The notes beneath the pieces were generated by a model that saw only the letters and a program-made list of their open reading frames with translations, did not search any database and was not told the DNA's origin. Of a stretch of 34,869 bases of DNA, positions 8,115 through 16,901 are shown one piece after another; positions within the stretch are counted from its first letter, which is position 1; each line of letters opens with the position of its first letter. The DNA is taken from contig JAGVJK010000024.1 in the NCBI GenBank assembly GCA_020051155.1, forward strand, positions 1-34,869, written 5' to 3'. Made by a program: the position numbers and the translations under genes. The DNA is from Gammaproteobacteria bacterium (GTDB lineage Bacteria; Pseudomonadota; Gammaproteobacteria; UBA1113).

Positions 8115-11100
8115 ATGTCAGTGCGAATTGCAATTACTCACCAATCAATTTATCACTATGATAAATTTGTTACCGTGGGTCCCCACTTAATTCGTTTAAA
8201 ACCGGCGCCGCATTGCTTAGCACATTGTTTAGCCTATTCGTTAAAAGTTTCACCTTCGGAACATTATATTCATTGGCAACAAGATCCTTTCAATAATCAC
8301 ATAGCGCGCTTAGTTTTTAAAAAACCGACGAACCATCTTAACGTCAGCGTAGAGCTATTAGTTGATTTATCTCCAGTCAATCCCTTCGATTTTTTTATTG
8401 AACCTTATGCTGCTTGTTATCCGTTTCGCTATGAGTCTTCCTTGTATAATGCTCTGGAACCTTATCTAGCCATTGACGATGAACCGATATCTTTTCAAAA
8501 TTGGATACATCAATTTGAAAAGCAGAACATACCTTTGTTAGATTTTCTGATCATGGTAAATCAAACTCACTGTAAAGCTATCGATTATGTACAACGAATG
8601 GCGCCTGGTGTGCAATCTGTAGCAGAAACTTTGGGATTAAAACAAGGTTCTTGCCGCGACACCACATGGTTACTCATTCAAACTTTGCGTCATTTAGGAT
8701 TGGCAGCACGTTTTGCTTCTGGATATTTAGTTCAATTGAAAACTGCAGATGAAGATTCTGTGGCTGAAGATTGCGTAGAATTACATGCCTGGGCAGAAGT
8801 CTATATTCCAGGTGCTGGCTGGATTGGATTTGATCCTACCTCTGGATTATTAACTGCTGAAGGGCATATTGCGTTATGCTGTACACCAACTCCGCAAGAA
8901 GCAGCAGCCATTACAGGCACTACAGAGTCTTGCGAAACAACCGTTGAATACAAATTATCGTTACAGCATCTTGCGCCTTCAGGGATCGATCATGATGAGC
9001 CTTATTCAGAACAGCTATGGCATTGCATCGAAACATTGGGTCAACAGATCGATCATACGTTAACGTCATTGCAAGTGGATCTAACACAAGGTGGTGAACC
9101 GACTTTCGTCTCGCGCCATAACATGACTGATCCACAGTGGCAAACTGCTGCATTGGGAGAAGAAAAATTTGAACGAAGCTGGCAACTAGCACATCGTTTA
9201 AAACCTTTTTTTGGCTCTAAAGGTTTGGTGTTGCTGACGCAAGGAAAATGGTACCCTGGCGAAACGGATCCACGCTGGGCGTTGCAAATTATGTGGCGGC
9301 ATGATCAGCAACCTTTGTGGCAACAACCTGATTTATTATCTGCGGCACTCACTGCAAATCTTTCTATTGTGCAAGCAGAGCATTTTGTAAAAAATCTTGT
9401 TAAACAATTAAATCTACCCGAAGACTCTATTCATTCCGCATTCGACCAGTCCGTGTTAGCGGGTTTTGTATTACCACTGACGTGGGATTTATCGGCAGAC
9501 ACTTGGAGCAGCCCTTTGTGGTTATACCCTTCTGATGAATTACAATTATTACCAGGCACCTCTTCGCTTGGATATCGCCTACCCTTGAAAAATCTAATTG
9601 CCCCGAACTGTTGTGAGCAAGCGATGCCGCAACGTAGTTTATTTGAATCACTGCCACCATTACCCGAGATCGACACATTGGTGAAGCCGGGTCATCCTTA
9701 TCATTCAGCGTTGGAGTATTCTTGGCAGAAAACCGCACTTTGTGTTTCGATACGGGAAGGGATGCTCTATGTATTTTTACCGCCTGTTCCTTATCTTGAA
9801 CACTTTTTACTGTTGCTGCACCACATTGAGCAAGTAGCCGCTGCTATGCAAATACCGTTGGTACTCGAGGGCTATGCGCCTCCGCAAGATACTAGGCTTG
9901 CTAGCTTTAGCATTACACCTGATCCCGGCGTCATTGAAGTCAACATGCCGCCAGCCAGCAATACCACGCAATTGGCGCGCACGCTAAATATTATTTATGA
10001 ACAAGCACAGCAACTTGATTTAACTACGTTGAAATATTTGATGGATGGCTCCCCGATTAGCACGGGTGGTGGTAATCATATTGTATTAGGTGCCAGTGTC
10101 CCGGCAGCCAGTCCATTTTTAAAACGACCGGATTTGTTGAAGAGTTTTATTATATTTTGGCAACATCATCCTAGTTTGTCTTATTTGTTTTCTGGATTAT
10201 TTGTCGGTGCCACGAGCCAAGCACCTAGAGTGGACGAAGCTCGTTATGAAAGTCTTTATGAACTTTCCATTGCATTAAAGCAAATTCCATCAGAACCTGA
10301 TGAGTCTAACTATTGGTTAGTGGATCGATTGCTGCGAAATTTATTAACCGATATGACTGGCAATACCCATCGTGTAGAAATTTGTATTGATAAATTATAT
10401 TCCCCGGATCATGCTAATGGTCGGTTAGGGTTAGTGGAGTTTCGTGCTTTTGAAATGCCCGCTCATTGGCAACTCGCCTTCGTGCAACATTTATTATTAC
10501 GCGCTTTGTTTGTTAGTTTTTGGCAAAAACCTTACGACGGTGATTTTGTTTTGTTTGGAACGCAATTACACGATCGATTTATGTTGCCTTATTATTTGCA
10601 ACAAGACTTTAAGAAAGTGATCGCTTATCTTCGTGAGCAGGGATTACCCTTTTCTAAAGAATGGTTTTATCCATTTTTTACTGCGCGCTTTCCGCTGTTG
10701 GGCTCTATCCATATTGAAGGCATGGAAATAACCTTACAGTCTGCTTTAGATACTTGGAATGTCTTGGGTGAGCAATCTCATGAAGGACAAACTTCACGTC
10801 CCGTGGATGCGTCTACAGATCGTTTGCAAATTAAAATTAACAATTTTGATCCTGCTCGTTATAGTTTGACTTGTAATGGTCATCGCTTACCTTTACAAAA
10901 AACCCATAAACCATCGCAATACATTGCAGGCATTCGTTTTAAAGCGCGTCAATTACCCTTAAGTTTGCATCCAACTTTAAAACCTGTAGAAGAGTTAGTG
11001 TTTGATGTCGTTGATACAAAAACTCAGCGTTCCATTGGCGGTTGTCGTTATCTGGTGAACCATCCTGGCGGTAAACAATATCAGACACCCCCACAACATT

Positions 11101-11231
11101 CACAAGATGCTGAAACTCGTCGCACTGAACGATTTTTTACTCAAGGTCATACTCAAGGTATTATCATTCCCATTGAAACTGCGTTGCATCCAGATTATCC
11201 TTGTACGTTGGATTTGCGACGAACTATTTAG
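8115..11231 (+). CDS. Transglutaminase-like / DUF2126 two-domain protein (COG1305-COG4196)
   Basis: A 1038-residue protein. The N-terminal bacterial transglutaminase region (1 to about 270) opens with a typical beta domain (RIAITHQSIYHYDKFVTVGP) and carries a complete triad: C180 in GSCRDT, H224 in LHAWAEVYIP and D240 in GFDPTSG. The rest is DUF2126, starting near VDLTQGGEPTFVSRHNM and including GKWYPGETDPRWAL and STGGGNHIVLG, with length near the family norm. It is a standard partner of the ATP-grasp/Alpha-E pair encoded divergently next to it. The likely role is an amide-bond hydrolase or transferase acting on the same peptide-like product. No signal peptide is seen, so cytoplasmic. Its stop is 11 bp before the peroxidase start, suggesting co-transcription. 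Confidence 0.92.
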   Translation: MSVRIAITHQSIYHYDKFVTVGPHLIRLKPAPHCLAHCLAYSLKVSPSEHYIHWQQDPFNNHIARLVFKKPTNHLNVSVELLVDLSPVNPFDFFIEPYAACYPFRYESSLYNALEPYLAIDDEPISFQNWIHQFEKQNIPLLDFLIMVNQTHCKAIDYVQRMAPGVQSVAETLGLKQGSCRDTTWLLIQTLRHLGLAARFASGYLVQLKTADEDSVAEDCVELHAWAEVYIPGAGWIGFDPTSGLLTAEGHIALCCTPTPQEAAAITGTTESCETTVEYKLSLQHLAPSGIDHDEPYSEQLWHCIETLGQQIDHTLTSLQVDLTQGGEPTFVSRHNMTDPQWQTAALGEEKFERSWQLAHRLKPFFGSKGLVLLTQGKWYPGETDPRWALQIMWRHDQQPLWQQPDLLSAALTANLSIVQAEHFVKNLVKQLNLPEDSIHSAFDQSVLAGFVLPLTWDLSADTWSSPLWLYPSDELQLLPGTSSLGYRLPLKNLIAPNCCEQAMPQRSLFESLPPLPEIDTLVKPGHPYHSALEYSWQKTALCVSIREGMLYVFLPPVPYLEHFLLLLHHIEQVAAAMQIPLVLEGYAPPQDTRLASFSITPDPGVIEVNMPPASNTTQLARTLNIIYEQAQQLDLTTLKYLMDGSPISTGGGNHIVLGASVPAASPFLKRPDLLKSFIIFWQHHPSLSYLFSGLFVGATSQAPRVDEARYESLYELSIALKQIPSEPDESNYWLVDRLLRNLLTDMTGNTHRVEICIDKLYSPDHANGRLGLVEFRAFEMPAHWQLAFVQHLLLRALFVSFWQKPYDGDFVLFGTQLHDRFMLPYYLQQDFKKVIAYLREQGLPFSKEWFYPFFTARFPLLGSIHIEGMEITLQSALDTWNVLGEQSHEGQTSRPVDASTDRLQIKINNFDPARYSLTCNGHRLPLQKTHKPSQYIAGIRFKARQLPLSLHPTLKPVEELVFDVVDTKTQRSIGGCRYLVNHPGGKQYQTPPQHSQDAETRRTERFFTQGHTQGIIIPIETALHPDYPCTLDLRRTI

Positions 11232-11242
11232 GAGATCACGTA

Positions 11243-11740
11243 ATGAATTCCACATCAAAACTTGGCAGCGTGTATGATTTTTCTTTTAAAGCTTTAACGG
11301 GAAATCAACCTTTAGATCTTAGTGCCTTCAAAGGGAAACCTTTATTAATCGTCAACACTGCTTCACGCTGTGGTTTTACCGGACAATATGCAGGGTTAGA
11401 AAAATTGTATCAACGCTATAAAGATCGAGGGTTGGTGATTATTGGCGTTCCCAGTAATGATTTTTCAAATCAAGAACCAGGATCTAATGAAGACATTGCG
11501 CAATTTTGCCAAATCAATTATGGCGTCAGCTTTCCCATGGCGGCAAAGGAAATAGTATCAGGTAAGCAGGCGCATCCTTTTTATCGTTGGGCGAAAAAAG
11601 TGTTTGGTTTTGGCTCTGCCCCTAAATGGAATTTTCATAAATATCTCATTGATAAAGATGGCCACTTGGTTGAGTACTTTTATTCTTTTACGAAACCTGA
11701 GGCCGCGCGGTTAGTGAAGGCAATTGAAAGGGTACTGTGA
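11243..11740 (+). CDS. Glutathione peroxidase family protein (Cys type)
   Basis: A 165-residue thioredoxin-fold peroxidase that reduces hydroperoxides in the cytoplasm. The peroxidatic cysteine is C43 in NTASRCGFT. The partner glutamine lies in the PSNDFSNQEPGS loop and the tryptophan in KWNFHKYLID, so the active-site set is complete. The frame opens earlier at 11201, overlapping the previous gene. The ATG at 11243 is chosen because it follows AGGAGA at 7-base spacing and gives the usual family length. The enzyme has cysteine, not selenocysteine, so thioredoxin may be the true reductant, as in the BtuE-like bacterial group. It probably forms an operon with the upstream DUF2126 gene. Confidence 0.93.
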   Translation: MNSTSKLGSVYDFSFKALTGNQPLDLSAFKGKPLLIVNTASRCGFTGQYAGLEKLYQRYKDRGLVIIGVPSNDFSNQEPGSNEDIAQFCQINYGVSFPMAAKEIVSGKQAHPFYRWAKKVFGFGSAPKWNFHKYLIDKDGHLVEYFYSFTKPEAARLVKAIERVL

Positions 11741-11777
11741 AAGTAATTTGCTGGAATCAATTCAGCGGAGAATTTTT

Positions 11778-13295
11778 TTAACAAATAACGCATCTTTTAT
11801 TCTTCCCTGCTGTTATCTCTTCATGGTTAGAAGAGGCATTGCTATCGATCGCTGTTTCTAGCTGCTCATCGTTAGAAGAAGCTGGCACTGACTGTTGCTG
11901 AGCTGGCAGAAAAAAGCTTGTCACTGATCGTGCTTTGTCGATGTCACGATTAGTAGACGTAGAACAAAATGTCGCTAAGCTAACCATTTCACGGCTTGAT
12001 TCTTGCAGATCATCAAGACCTTCTTCCTCAAGCTCAGCATTTTCTCGCTCACTCTCCACCTGCACAGCATTCAAACATGTACGAGAGTCTGACCAGCTAG
12101 CAATAAAAGAAATGAAAACAAATGGGAGAATTCGCATGACCATGGAAAATTGTGGTTCGTTGGCAAGTGTCCCATAATAATACTCCGTCACTAAATCGCC
12201 AAATACCACAAAACCTGCTGAAAAATCCATCGTATGCCCGATGCTATCAAATACAAAGCGCAGCGATTCTAAAAATTCTAAACTTAATCTTCCCCAACTT
12301 GAGCTATTCATCCAAGCTAACCAACGTCTCGTAATATCTAGTCGCTGACTAGTTTTAACGTATTGGGAATCTGAAAGATCATTTTGATTAATCACTAGGT
12401 TGCTATAGGCCATTGCAAGAGCTGCACCGGCACCAATGCTAGAACCTACCATTAACCCAGGAACCGAAATACCTCGTATCGGGGTTCTGTCTGTCAGTGC
12501 ATCGACCAAGCGACCAATAACATAGGAGGCACTAGAGAAAAAAGGTGCAAAATCATAAATGGCTTCCACATAATTCAGTGGTCTCCACAGATACTGATTG
12601 ACCTTATCATCGAAGGCTCGTTTAGCTGGATCAGTCGAGAGCTTTTCCGTCGAGATATAACTATGGAGTAGTGTTTTCACTTTAGGTAATGCTGCAAACA
12701 AACCAATCCCCGATGAAATGGTTATTAACAAGATAAATCCCAAATTAGATAAACCAAACTCTTCTGCCAAATCTGTTGGCAAACCTTCATAGTCTTCTAC
12801 AAACTGGAGCAACGATGCACCAAGCACACTATAAACGCCCAACTTTCGCAATACGCCCCAAGAACCTGAGGAATGGCAAGCATGAGTCGACTGAAGAGAA
12901 GGAGATTTAGAAAGTAGTGCTGTGCTCTCTGTTGCGTTAATTGAAGAGGAACTACTGCTTAGCACAAGCGAACTTGTTGACTCTTCTTCGCCCTCAGCTT
13001 CTAAATCAACAGAATCCTCATCCGGAAACTGAGAGTTTTTAAGTGAAGCCGCCGTCACTGTTTTCTCAGTTTCATCATGAAGATTAAAATAAGATAAACC
13101 GGAACCACCAGAGCTCGTTAATGCAAACAGCAGCCCAAGTAAGATGACAAAGTCTGAGAGATCTTTCGTTTCGCCAGATTGCCCCATGGACTTACTAAAA
13201 AGAATTGCAAAGAACGGCCAGCCTTCGAGGAAATTGGACCCGAAACGACATAAGAGGTTTAGATAGAGGTTATAACGCATTATAGTCTTAATCAT
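11778..13295 (-). CDS. Unknown multi-pass membrane protein ending in a CaaX box
   Basis: No family recognised. The 505-residue protein has about six hydrophobic segments, for example FVILLGLLFALTSSG near residue 50, LGFILLITISSGIGLFAAL, VPGLMVGSSIGAGAALAMAY and MRILPFVFISFIASW. Between them is a Ser/Glu-rich loop (about 85-135) and after them an acidic tail. It ends KNKRCVIC: a lysine/arginine patch, then C502-V-I-C, which fits the eukaryotic CaaX prenylation motif and resembles host-prenylated Legionella effectors such as AnkB. The codons were checked on the minus strand (TGC GTT ATT TGT TAA). It is encoded alone, between the peroxidase and a 386-bp AT-rich spacer. A host-membrane effector is inferred, not shown. 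Confidence 0.7.
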   Translation of the reverse strand: MIKTIMRYNLYLNLLCRFGSNFLEGWPFFAILFSKSMGQSGETKDLSDFVILLGLLFALTSSGGSGLSYFNLHDETEKTVTAASLKNSQFPDEDSVDLEAEGEEESTSSLVLSSSSSSINATESTALLSKSPSLQSTHACHSSGSWGVLRKLGVYSVLGASLLQFVEDYEGLPTDLAEEFGLSNLGFILLITISSGIGLFAALPKVKTLLHSYISTEKLSTDPAKRAFDDKVNQYLWRPLNYVEAIYDFAPFFSSASYVIGRLVDALTDRTPIRGISVPGLMVGSSIGAGAALAMAYSNLVINQNDLSDSQYVKTSQRLDITRRWLAWMNSSSWGRLSLEFLESLRFVFDSIGHTMDFSAGFVVFGDLVTEYYYGTLANEPQFSMVMRILPFVFISFIASWSDSRTCLNAVQVESERENAELEEEGLDDLQESSREMVSLATFCSTSTNRDIDKARSVTSFFLPAQQQSVPASSNDEQLETAIDSNASSNHEEITAGKNKRCVIC

Positions 13296-13681
13296 TGTTT
13301 ATAAGGTCTCTCTTATGTTTCAAACAAAAAAACGTGTTCCTTCCATACCTTAGAGGCATCTACCGTTATTACCAACTTAAAAAATGAGGAAGGGACATAC
13401 TATAAAACCAAACTGCATTTTAAAGCAAAAAGATTAAGGTTTTATTACGAATGTTGGAAGAATGAAAACGCAAAACAGGGTAACCACATCTATTTTTTGC
13501 TTGGGGGGAGACTTACTACACTTACAACTTTTGGAAAAAACACAGTCCTCCATTCATGCCAATCAAAACCCAATCAAGAAAATTTACAACTTACTAACGT
13601 CTGTAACTAATTGAATATATTTAATTTTTTTAAAAAAATCTCTTTATCCTTCGTATCACAATCAAAACTCAATCAAGAAAC
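13296..13681. repeat. AT-rich spacer with a 21-bp direct repeat
   Basis: A 386-bp stretch with no credible gene. It contains two near-identical 21-base copies beginning AATCAAAAC and ending AATCAAGAAA, at 13561-13581 and 13660-13680, about 100 bp apart with one mismatch. The second copy runs to the stop of the Schlafen-like gene. The left half (13296-13400) should hold the promoter of the CaaX protein gene, but no clear -35/-10 pair stood out. Confidence 0.55.
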
Positions 13682-15133
13682 TCATGCCCAGAATGGGATA
13701 TATCCAGAGCGCGGATGCTCAACATCCGCGGGCTTAATTAATTGCGCATTTTGTGCTTGCGTAATTACTTTTGTAGCTTGAGCCGCATTATGCTTTTCAA
13801 TACCAAAACGTGCACATAATGTTGCATTTTTCATGCGCTCTCCACTTAAAAATTTTAGAACCGCATGTTGATAGCAAGCCCTAATGCGTTCATCAGGGGT
13901 CATACAAGCAAATGTTCTTGGACCATAGAGGATAACCTGCATTGAGTTATCGCTCTCACGAAATAATGGTGGCGGAAGTTGAAAGACCTCGGCCTGAGCA
14001 ATCACTTTATCTAATCCACTACCTCCCTCCTCACAAAACCCCATACGCCGCATTAGTGATGCGAGCGCTTCATTGCGTGATCTTGGCGGTAAATCAATCA
14101 TCCGTTGTGCACTCACCAGAGGTTTACCTGGATTAACTATCTCTATCCGATCATTAAACAATTCAATTTGCGGACCAGCACCCGTCACCGTCATGTCTTG
14201 ATGGATAAGAGCATTTGCTATCAACTCCCGAACAGCAAGTTTAGGAAACAAGGGATGTGTTTCCCTCAAAACATCCCCAATATGCTCATTACTTGGTAAT
14301 ATATTATTAATATAGTCAATGAGATCTGCAAAACCACTAGCATAACCTTTGTGACTATCCTGTCGATGCGTCACATGTGAAGCTTTATTTTTCTCGCTAT
14401 AAACAATAAGACGAACACCTTTTCGGGCAAGTGTAACACCAAACTGATCTAAGTCTGATGCAAAAAGAATTGCACCCAAATTTGTTATATTCCATTTTTG
14501 ACCAACATCTCGTGTAATGAGTCTATCTGCCTCTAACTTTTCAAAAATACCAAAACGGTTATCTGGTAAAGGCTGCTGCATCAAGCGGAAATAACTGGCA
14601 TAATCTAGCAAATTAAGCACTTCATCACCACTCACATACTGTTTTGCAATACCATGCTCCCAAGTATAAGGGCGCAGGCATTCAATCAACTTCTTATAAG
14701 ATTCTGGATAATCAGTTAACTTTGGTGTCGCACTGCCAAGCCGAATATAAGGTATACCGTTAAAAGTAACAGGAGCTACCGTTGCAGCGGGAATTTCTAA
14801 CAACACCACTCGCCCTTGTGGATGATAAATAGTTTTAAAGTTAAATGCGATACTAGGTATTAATTGATTTGCTAACCAAAGATGAAAAACTTGATTATTT
14901 ACTTTTTCCGTATCTGGATCAAACTGTGTGCCAGTGATCTGACGATGGTCATCTACTCCTAATACTAAATAACCAAAATCACGCCCTACTAATCGAGCAC
15001 TATTAGAAAGAGCAGAACAAAGTTTTCCGATAACGTGCTTGTCTAAGTTGTTTTTTTTAAATTCCAGCCAAGGCTTTTCCGCATCATTGGTTAAGAGCTC
15101 ATTGATTAAATCTATGTTACGCTGGTCATGCAT
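13682..15133 (-). CDS. Schlafen AlbA_2 domain, ATP-binding protein
   Basis: A 483-residue protein of the AlbA_2 (Schlafen-like) plus HATPase_c_4 type, often annotated as a putative transcriptional regulator or RecG-like protein. The N-terminal AlbA_2 region (about 10-130) shows WLEFKKN, FGYLVLGVDD and YIRLGSATPK. The ATPase part has the N box VRELIANALIHQDM, then IEIVNPGKP and GFCEEGGSGLDKV. A C-terminal winged-helix-like segment (about 420-480) follows. The start is supported by AAGGTGG about 7 bases upstream of the ATG at 15133. Such proteins occur in accessory and defence regions; the specific target is unknown. Confidence 0.8.
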   Translation of the reverse strand: MHDQRNIDLINELLTNDAEKPWLEFKKNNLDKHVIGKLCSALSNSARLVGRDFGYLVLGVDDHRQITGTQFDPDTEKVNNQVFHLWLANQLIPSIAFNFKTIYHPQGRVVLLEIPAATVAPVTFNGIPYIRLGSATPKLTDYPESYKKLIECLRPYTWEHGIAKQYVSGDEVLNLLDYASYFRLMQQPLPDNRFGIFEKLEADRLITRDVGQKWNITNLGAILFASDLDQFGVTLARKGVRLIVYSEKNKASHVTHRQDSHKGYASGFADLIDYINNILPSNEHIGDVLRETHPLFPKLAVRELIANALIHQDMTVTGAGPQIELFNDRIEIVNPGKPLVSAQRMIDLPPRSRNEALASLMRRMGFCEEGGSGLDKVIAQAEVFQLPPPLFRESDNSMQVILYGPRTFACMTPDERIRACYQHAVLKFLSGERMKNATLCARFGIEKHNAAQATKVITQAQNAQLIKPADVEHPRSGYIPFWA

Positions 15134-15314
15134 GTTCAGCCACCTTGCCTTGGAAGTTAGCCGTTAAAAGTTTTGGGGAGATAATAAAGAATCATGCCTC
15201 ATCTGAAATTCAAATTGGCTTTTTATCCTTAGTAAAACCTATATTTCTTGAGGCTAAATCTCAAACTATAAAAGATGAAAGATACCAAACTATCAACAAT
15301 AGCGAAAGTGTTTT

Positions 15315-15413
15315 ATATACCGCTCGCCAATGAACATGCGACTTTTGGCATCAGTGCCGGCGGTATATCCTTTTATTAGATGCTACGCCCGGGGAAACCC
15401 GGACTTGCAAGTT
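15315..15413. repeat. Palindrome-rich intergenic element
   Basis: Three palindromic elements lie within 100 bp. The perfect 9-bp inverted repeat ATATACCGC (15315-15323) / GCGGTATAT (15360-15368) encloses 36 bases. The hairpin CCGGG-GAAA-CCCGG (15389-15402) has a GNRA-type loop and no following T-run. The self-complementary ACTTGCAAGT lies at 15404-15413. The enclosed 36 bases recur at 30840-30874. It lies between the Schlafen-like gene and the unknown membrane-anchored gene; no protein gene is seen in 15134-15418. A small mobile repeat or structured RNA are both possible. Confidence 0.45.
15323..15357 (+). repeat. Dispersed 35-bp repeat, copy 1
   Basis: CTCGCCAATGAACATGCGAC and the next 15 bases match 30840-30874 with four mismatches over 35 bases. 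Copy 1 is framed by a 9-bp inverted repeat; copy 2 is not clearly framed. The two are 15.5 kb apart in unrelated intergenic regions, so this is likely a dispersed genomic repeat. Confidence 0.65.
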
Positions 15414-15418
15414 ATCCC

Positions 15419-16339
15419 TTAGATACATAACCTTGCTTGAGAGCGAGGTGCTGCGGCTGGTTTTTCTAGAATAGCGAGCAACTTATCACAGGTTTGTTCA
15501 CCTCTGGTTGTAAATAAATCGCCAAACCAATAACCAGTAAACCACTTGGTGAGTAGCAAGCAAGGCACTATGATGGCCGTTAGCAGCGCAGCCACGCCTC
15601 TATGAAAGATGCTTGTTCTATGCGCGGCAAAGACTTCTTTTTTCTGTTGTTTAATCAATGCAACAAGAGAAGGGCCAGGTTCTGCATGATTATTATTTGA
15701 ATCACTCAGTTGGTCTCGTATATTCTTCATAGCATAGTACTTATCTCGTAGAACCTTGTAGCGTGAGTCATAGGCTCTTACACTATCTAATAATCGAAAA
15801 ACGTTCTCACCTCGCGGTACAACTATTTTTTTTCCATCACGCATCATATCGGTGAGGTATTCACTCAGTATCGATATAGTCACATTATCCAGTAATCCTT
15901 CCATGTAATCATTACATAAAGCAACTTCTTCGGAGATCACCACCTTCGGTGGCAATGTTGACGTAGTGAAGGAATTTAAAAAAAGAGTTTCATGCTGATG
16001 AGGTGTCAGTGCAGTTCTGGGTGAAGCAGGAGGCGCAGCCACCTCTGAATCCGAATCAGTCTCAGTAGACTCTATTTTCTCGCGAGCAAGACCAATCGCC
16101 TTTGGATCCAAGTTATTTCTAATCGTTGCAACAAAGGCTTGAGGCGTGGGTCGACGGCCAACCGATGATCTTTTGGAAGAAAAAAATAACGCCCATTGAC
16201 CAGCAAGAGGCCCATCCCAGAGAATCCACTGTGAACCATTTTTATATAACCGATCACGCAATGCTTCGTTAGTTGGCTCACTCTCAAAATCATTAAGTAG
16301 CTGATGAAAATCAGCTTCTGTCATTTTTTCAATTGCCAT
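15419..16339 (-). CDS. Unknown protein with C-terminal membrane segment
   Basis: No family recognised. The 306-residue product starts at the ATG at 16339 (MAIEKMTEADF), with AGG upstream; a GTG two codons earlier is less likely. The N-terminal 90 residues form a compact domain containing GSQWILWDGPLAGQWALFF, which loosely follows the SH2 pattern (G-x-F-L-x-R-x-S...G-x-Y-x-L) but lacks the phosphotyrosine-binding arginine. A Ser/Asp/Pro-rich linker (about 92-115) and a helical middle region follow. One strong hydrophobic segment lies near residues 248-268 (VAALLTAIIVPCLLLTKWF). The low-complexity linker and single C-terminal membrane segment are common in secreted effectors of intracellular bacteria, but function is unknown. 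Confidence 0.6.
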   Translation of the reverse strand: MAIEKMTEADFHQLLNDFESEPTNEALRDRLYKNGSQWILWDGPLAGQWALFFSSKRSSVGRRPTPQAFVATIRNNLDPKAIGLAREKIESTETDSDSEVAAPPASPRTALTPHQHETLFLNSFTTSTLPPKVVISEEVALCNDYMEGLLDNVTISILSEYLTDMMRDGKKIVVPRGENVFRLLDSVRAYDSRYKVLRDKYYAMKNIRDQLSDSNNNHAEPGPSLVALIKQQKKEVFAAHRTSIFHRGVAALLTAIIVPCLLLTKWFTGYWFGDLFTTRGEQTCDKLLAILEKPAAAPRSQARLCI

Positions 16340-16478
16340 GATCACCTGCCTCAGTAAAGAAATAAAACTTTATCTTCCTGCTCATACTACATTTCAAATC
16401 TTAAGAAATTCTTAGGTATTTTGTAAATTTTAATAATAATTTCTCTGCAGGAAATAAAATGTCATAGATGCTTATTTT

Positions 16479-16883
16479 TTAAGGAAAATACGATTCCAAT
16501 ACCATGATCGCTTCGGCTTCTACCATGGCGCCGCGTGGTAACTCCTTTACACCCAGCACTGCCCGTGCGGGATACGGTTCGTTGAAATAGCGCGCCATGA
16601 TTTCATTCACCACCGGGAACAAAGTCATATCTGTGAGGTAAATCGTCATTTTAACAATATCTGTCAAGCTACCACCAGTTGCTTCCGCAATCGCTTTCAA
16701 ATTATCAAATATTTGAAACGTTTGCGCTTTAAAATCCCCGGCGACTAACTCCATAGTGGCTGGTACTAAAGGAATTTGCCCGGAGATATACACCGTATCG
16801 CCTACGCGTACAGCTTGAGAATATGTACCAATTGCTGCTGGGGCTTGGGTCGTTTGAATAATTTTCTTAGCGTGTTTTTTCAT
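16479..16883 (-). CDS. ridA: RidA family enamine/imine deaminase
   Basis: A 134-residue RidA (YjgF/YER057c/UK114) protein. It hydrolyses reactive 2-aminoacrylate-type enamines released by PLP enzymes, as a cytoplasmic trimer. Family landmarks: [45 protein letters not shown] and [23 protein letters not shown]. The catalytic arginine is R107. The start has GAGG at about 7 bases. It lies 18 bp after spoT, the same pairing seen in other gammaproteobacteria, so it is probably the end of the rpoZ-spoT-ridA transcript. Confidence 0.95.
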   Translation of the reverse strand: MKKHAKKIIQTTQAPAAIGTYSQAVRVGDTVYISGQIPLVPATMELVAGDFKAQTFQIFDNLKAIAEATGGSLTDIVKMTIYLTDMTLFPVVNEIMARYFNEPYPARAVLGVKELPRGAMVEAEAIMVLESYFP

Positions 16884-16901
16884 TTAAAAACCTCATTGAA
16901 T

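Noticed and set aside
13296..13400. PmrA-type effector promoter box upstream of the CaaX gene
   Set aside because: No convincing match to the tandem TTAA-based pattern was found, so it is not claimed.
15389..15402. CCGGG-GAAA-CCCGG hairpin as a terminator
   Set aside because: No T run follows on either strand.
15419..15430. CaaX box on the unknown 306-residue protein
   Set aside because: It ends ...ARLCI, so the cysteine is second from last and does not fit C-a-a-X.
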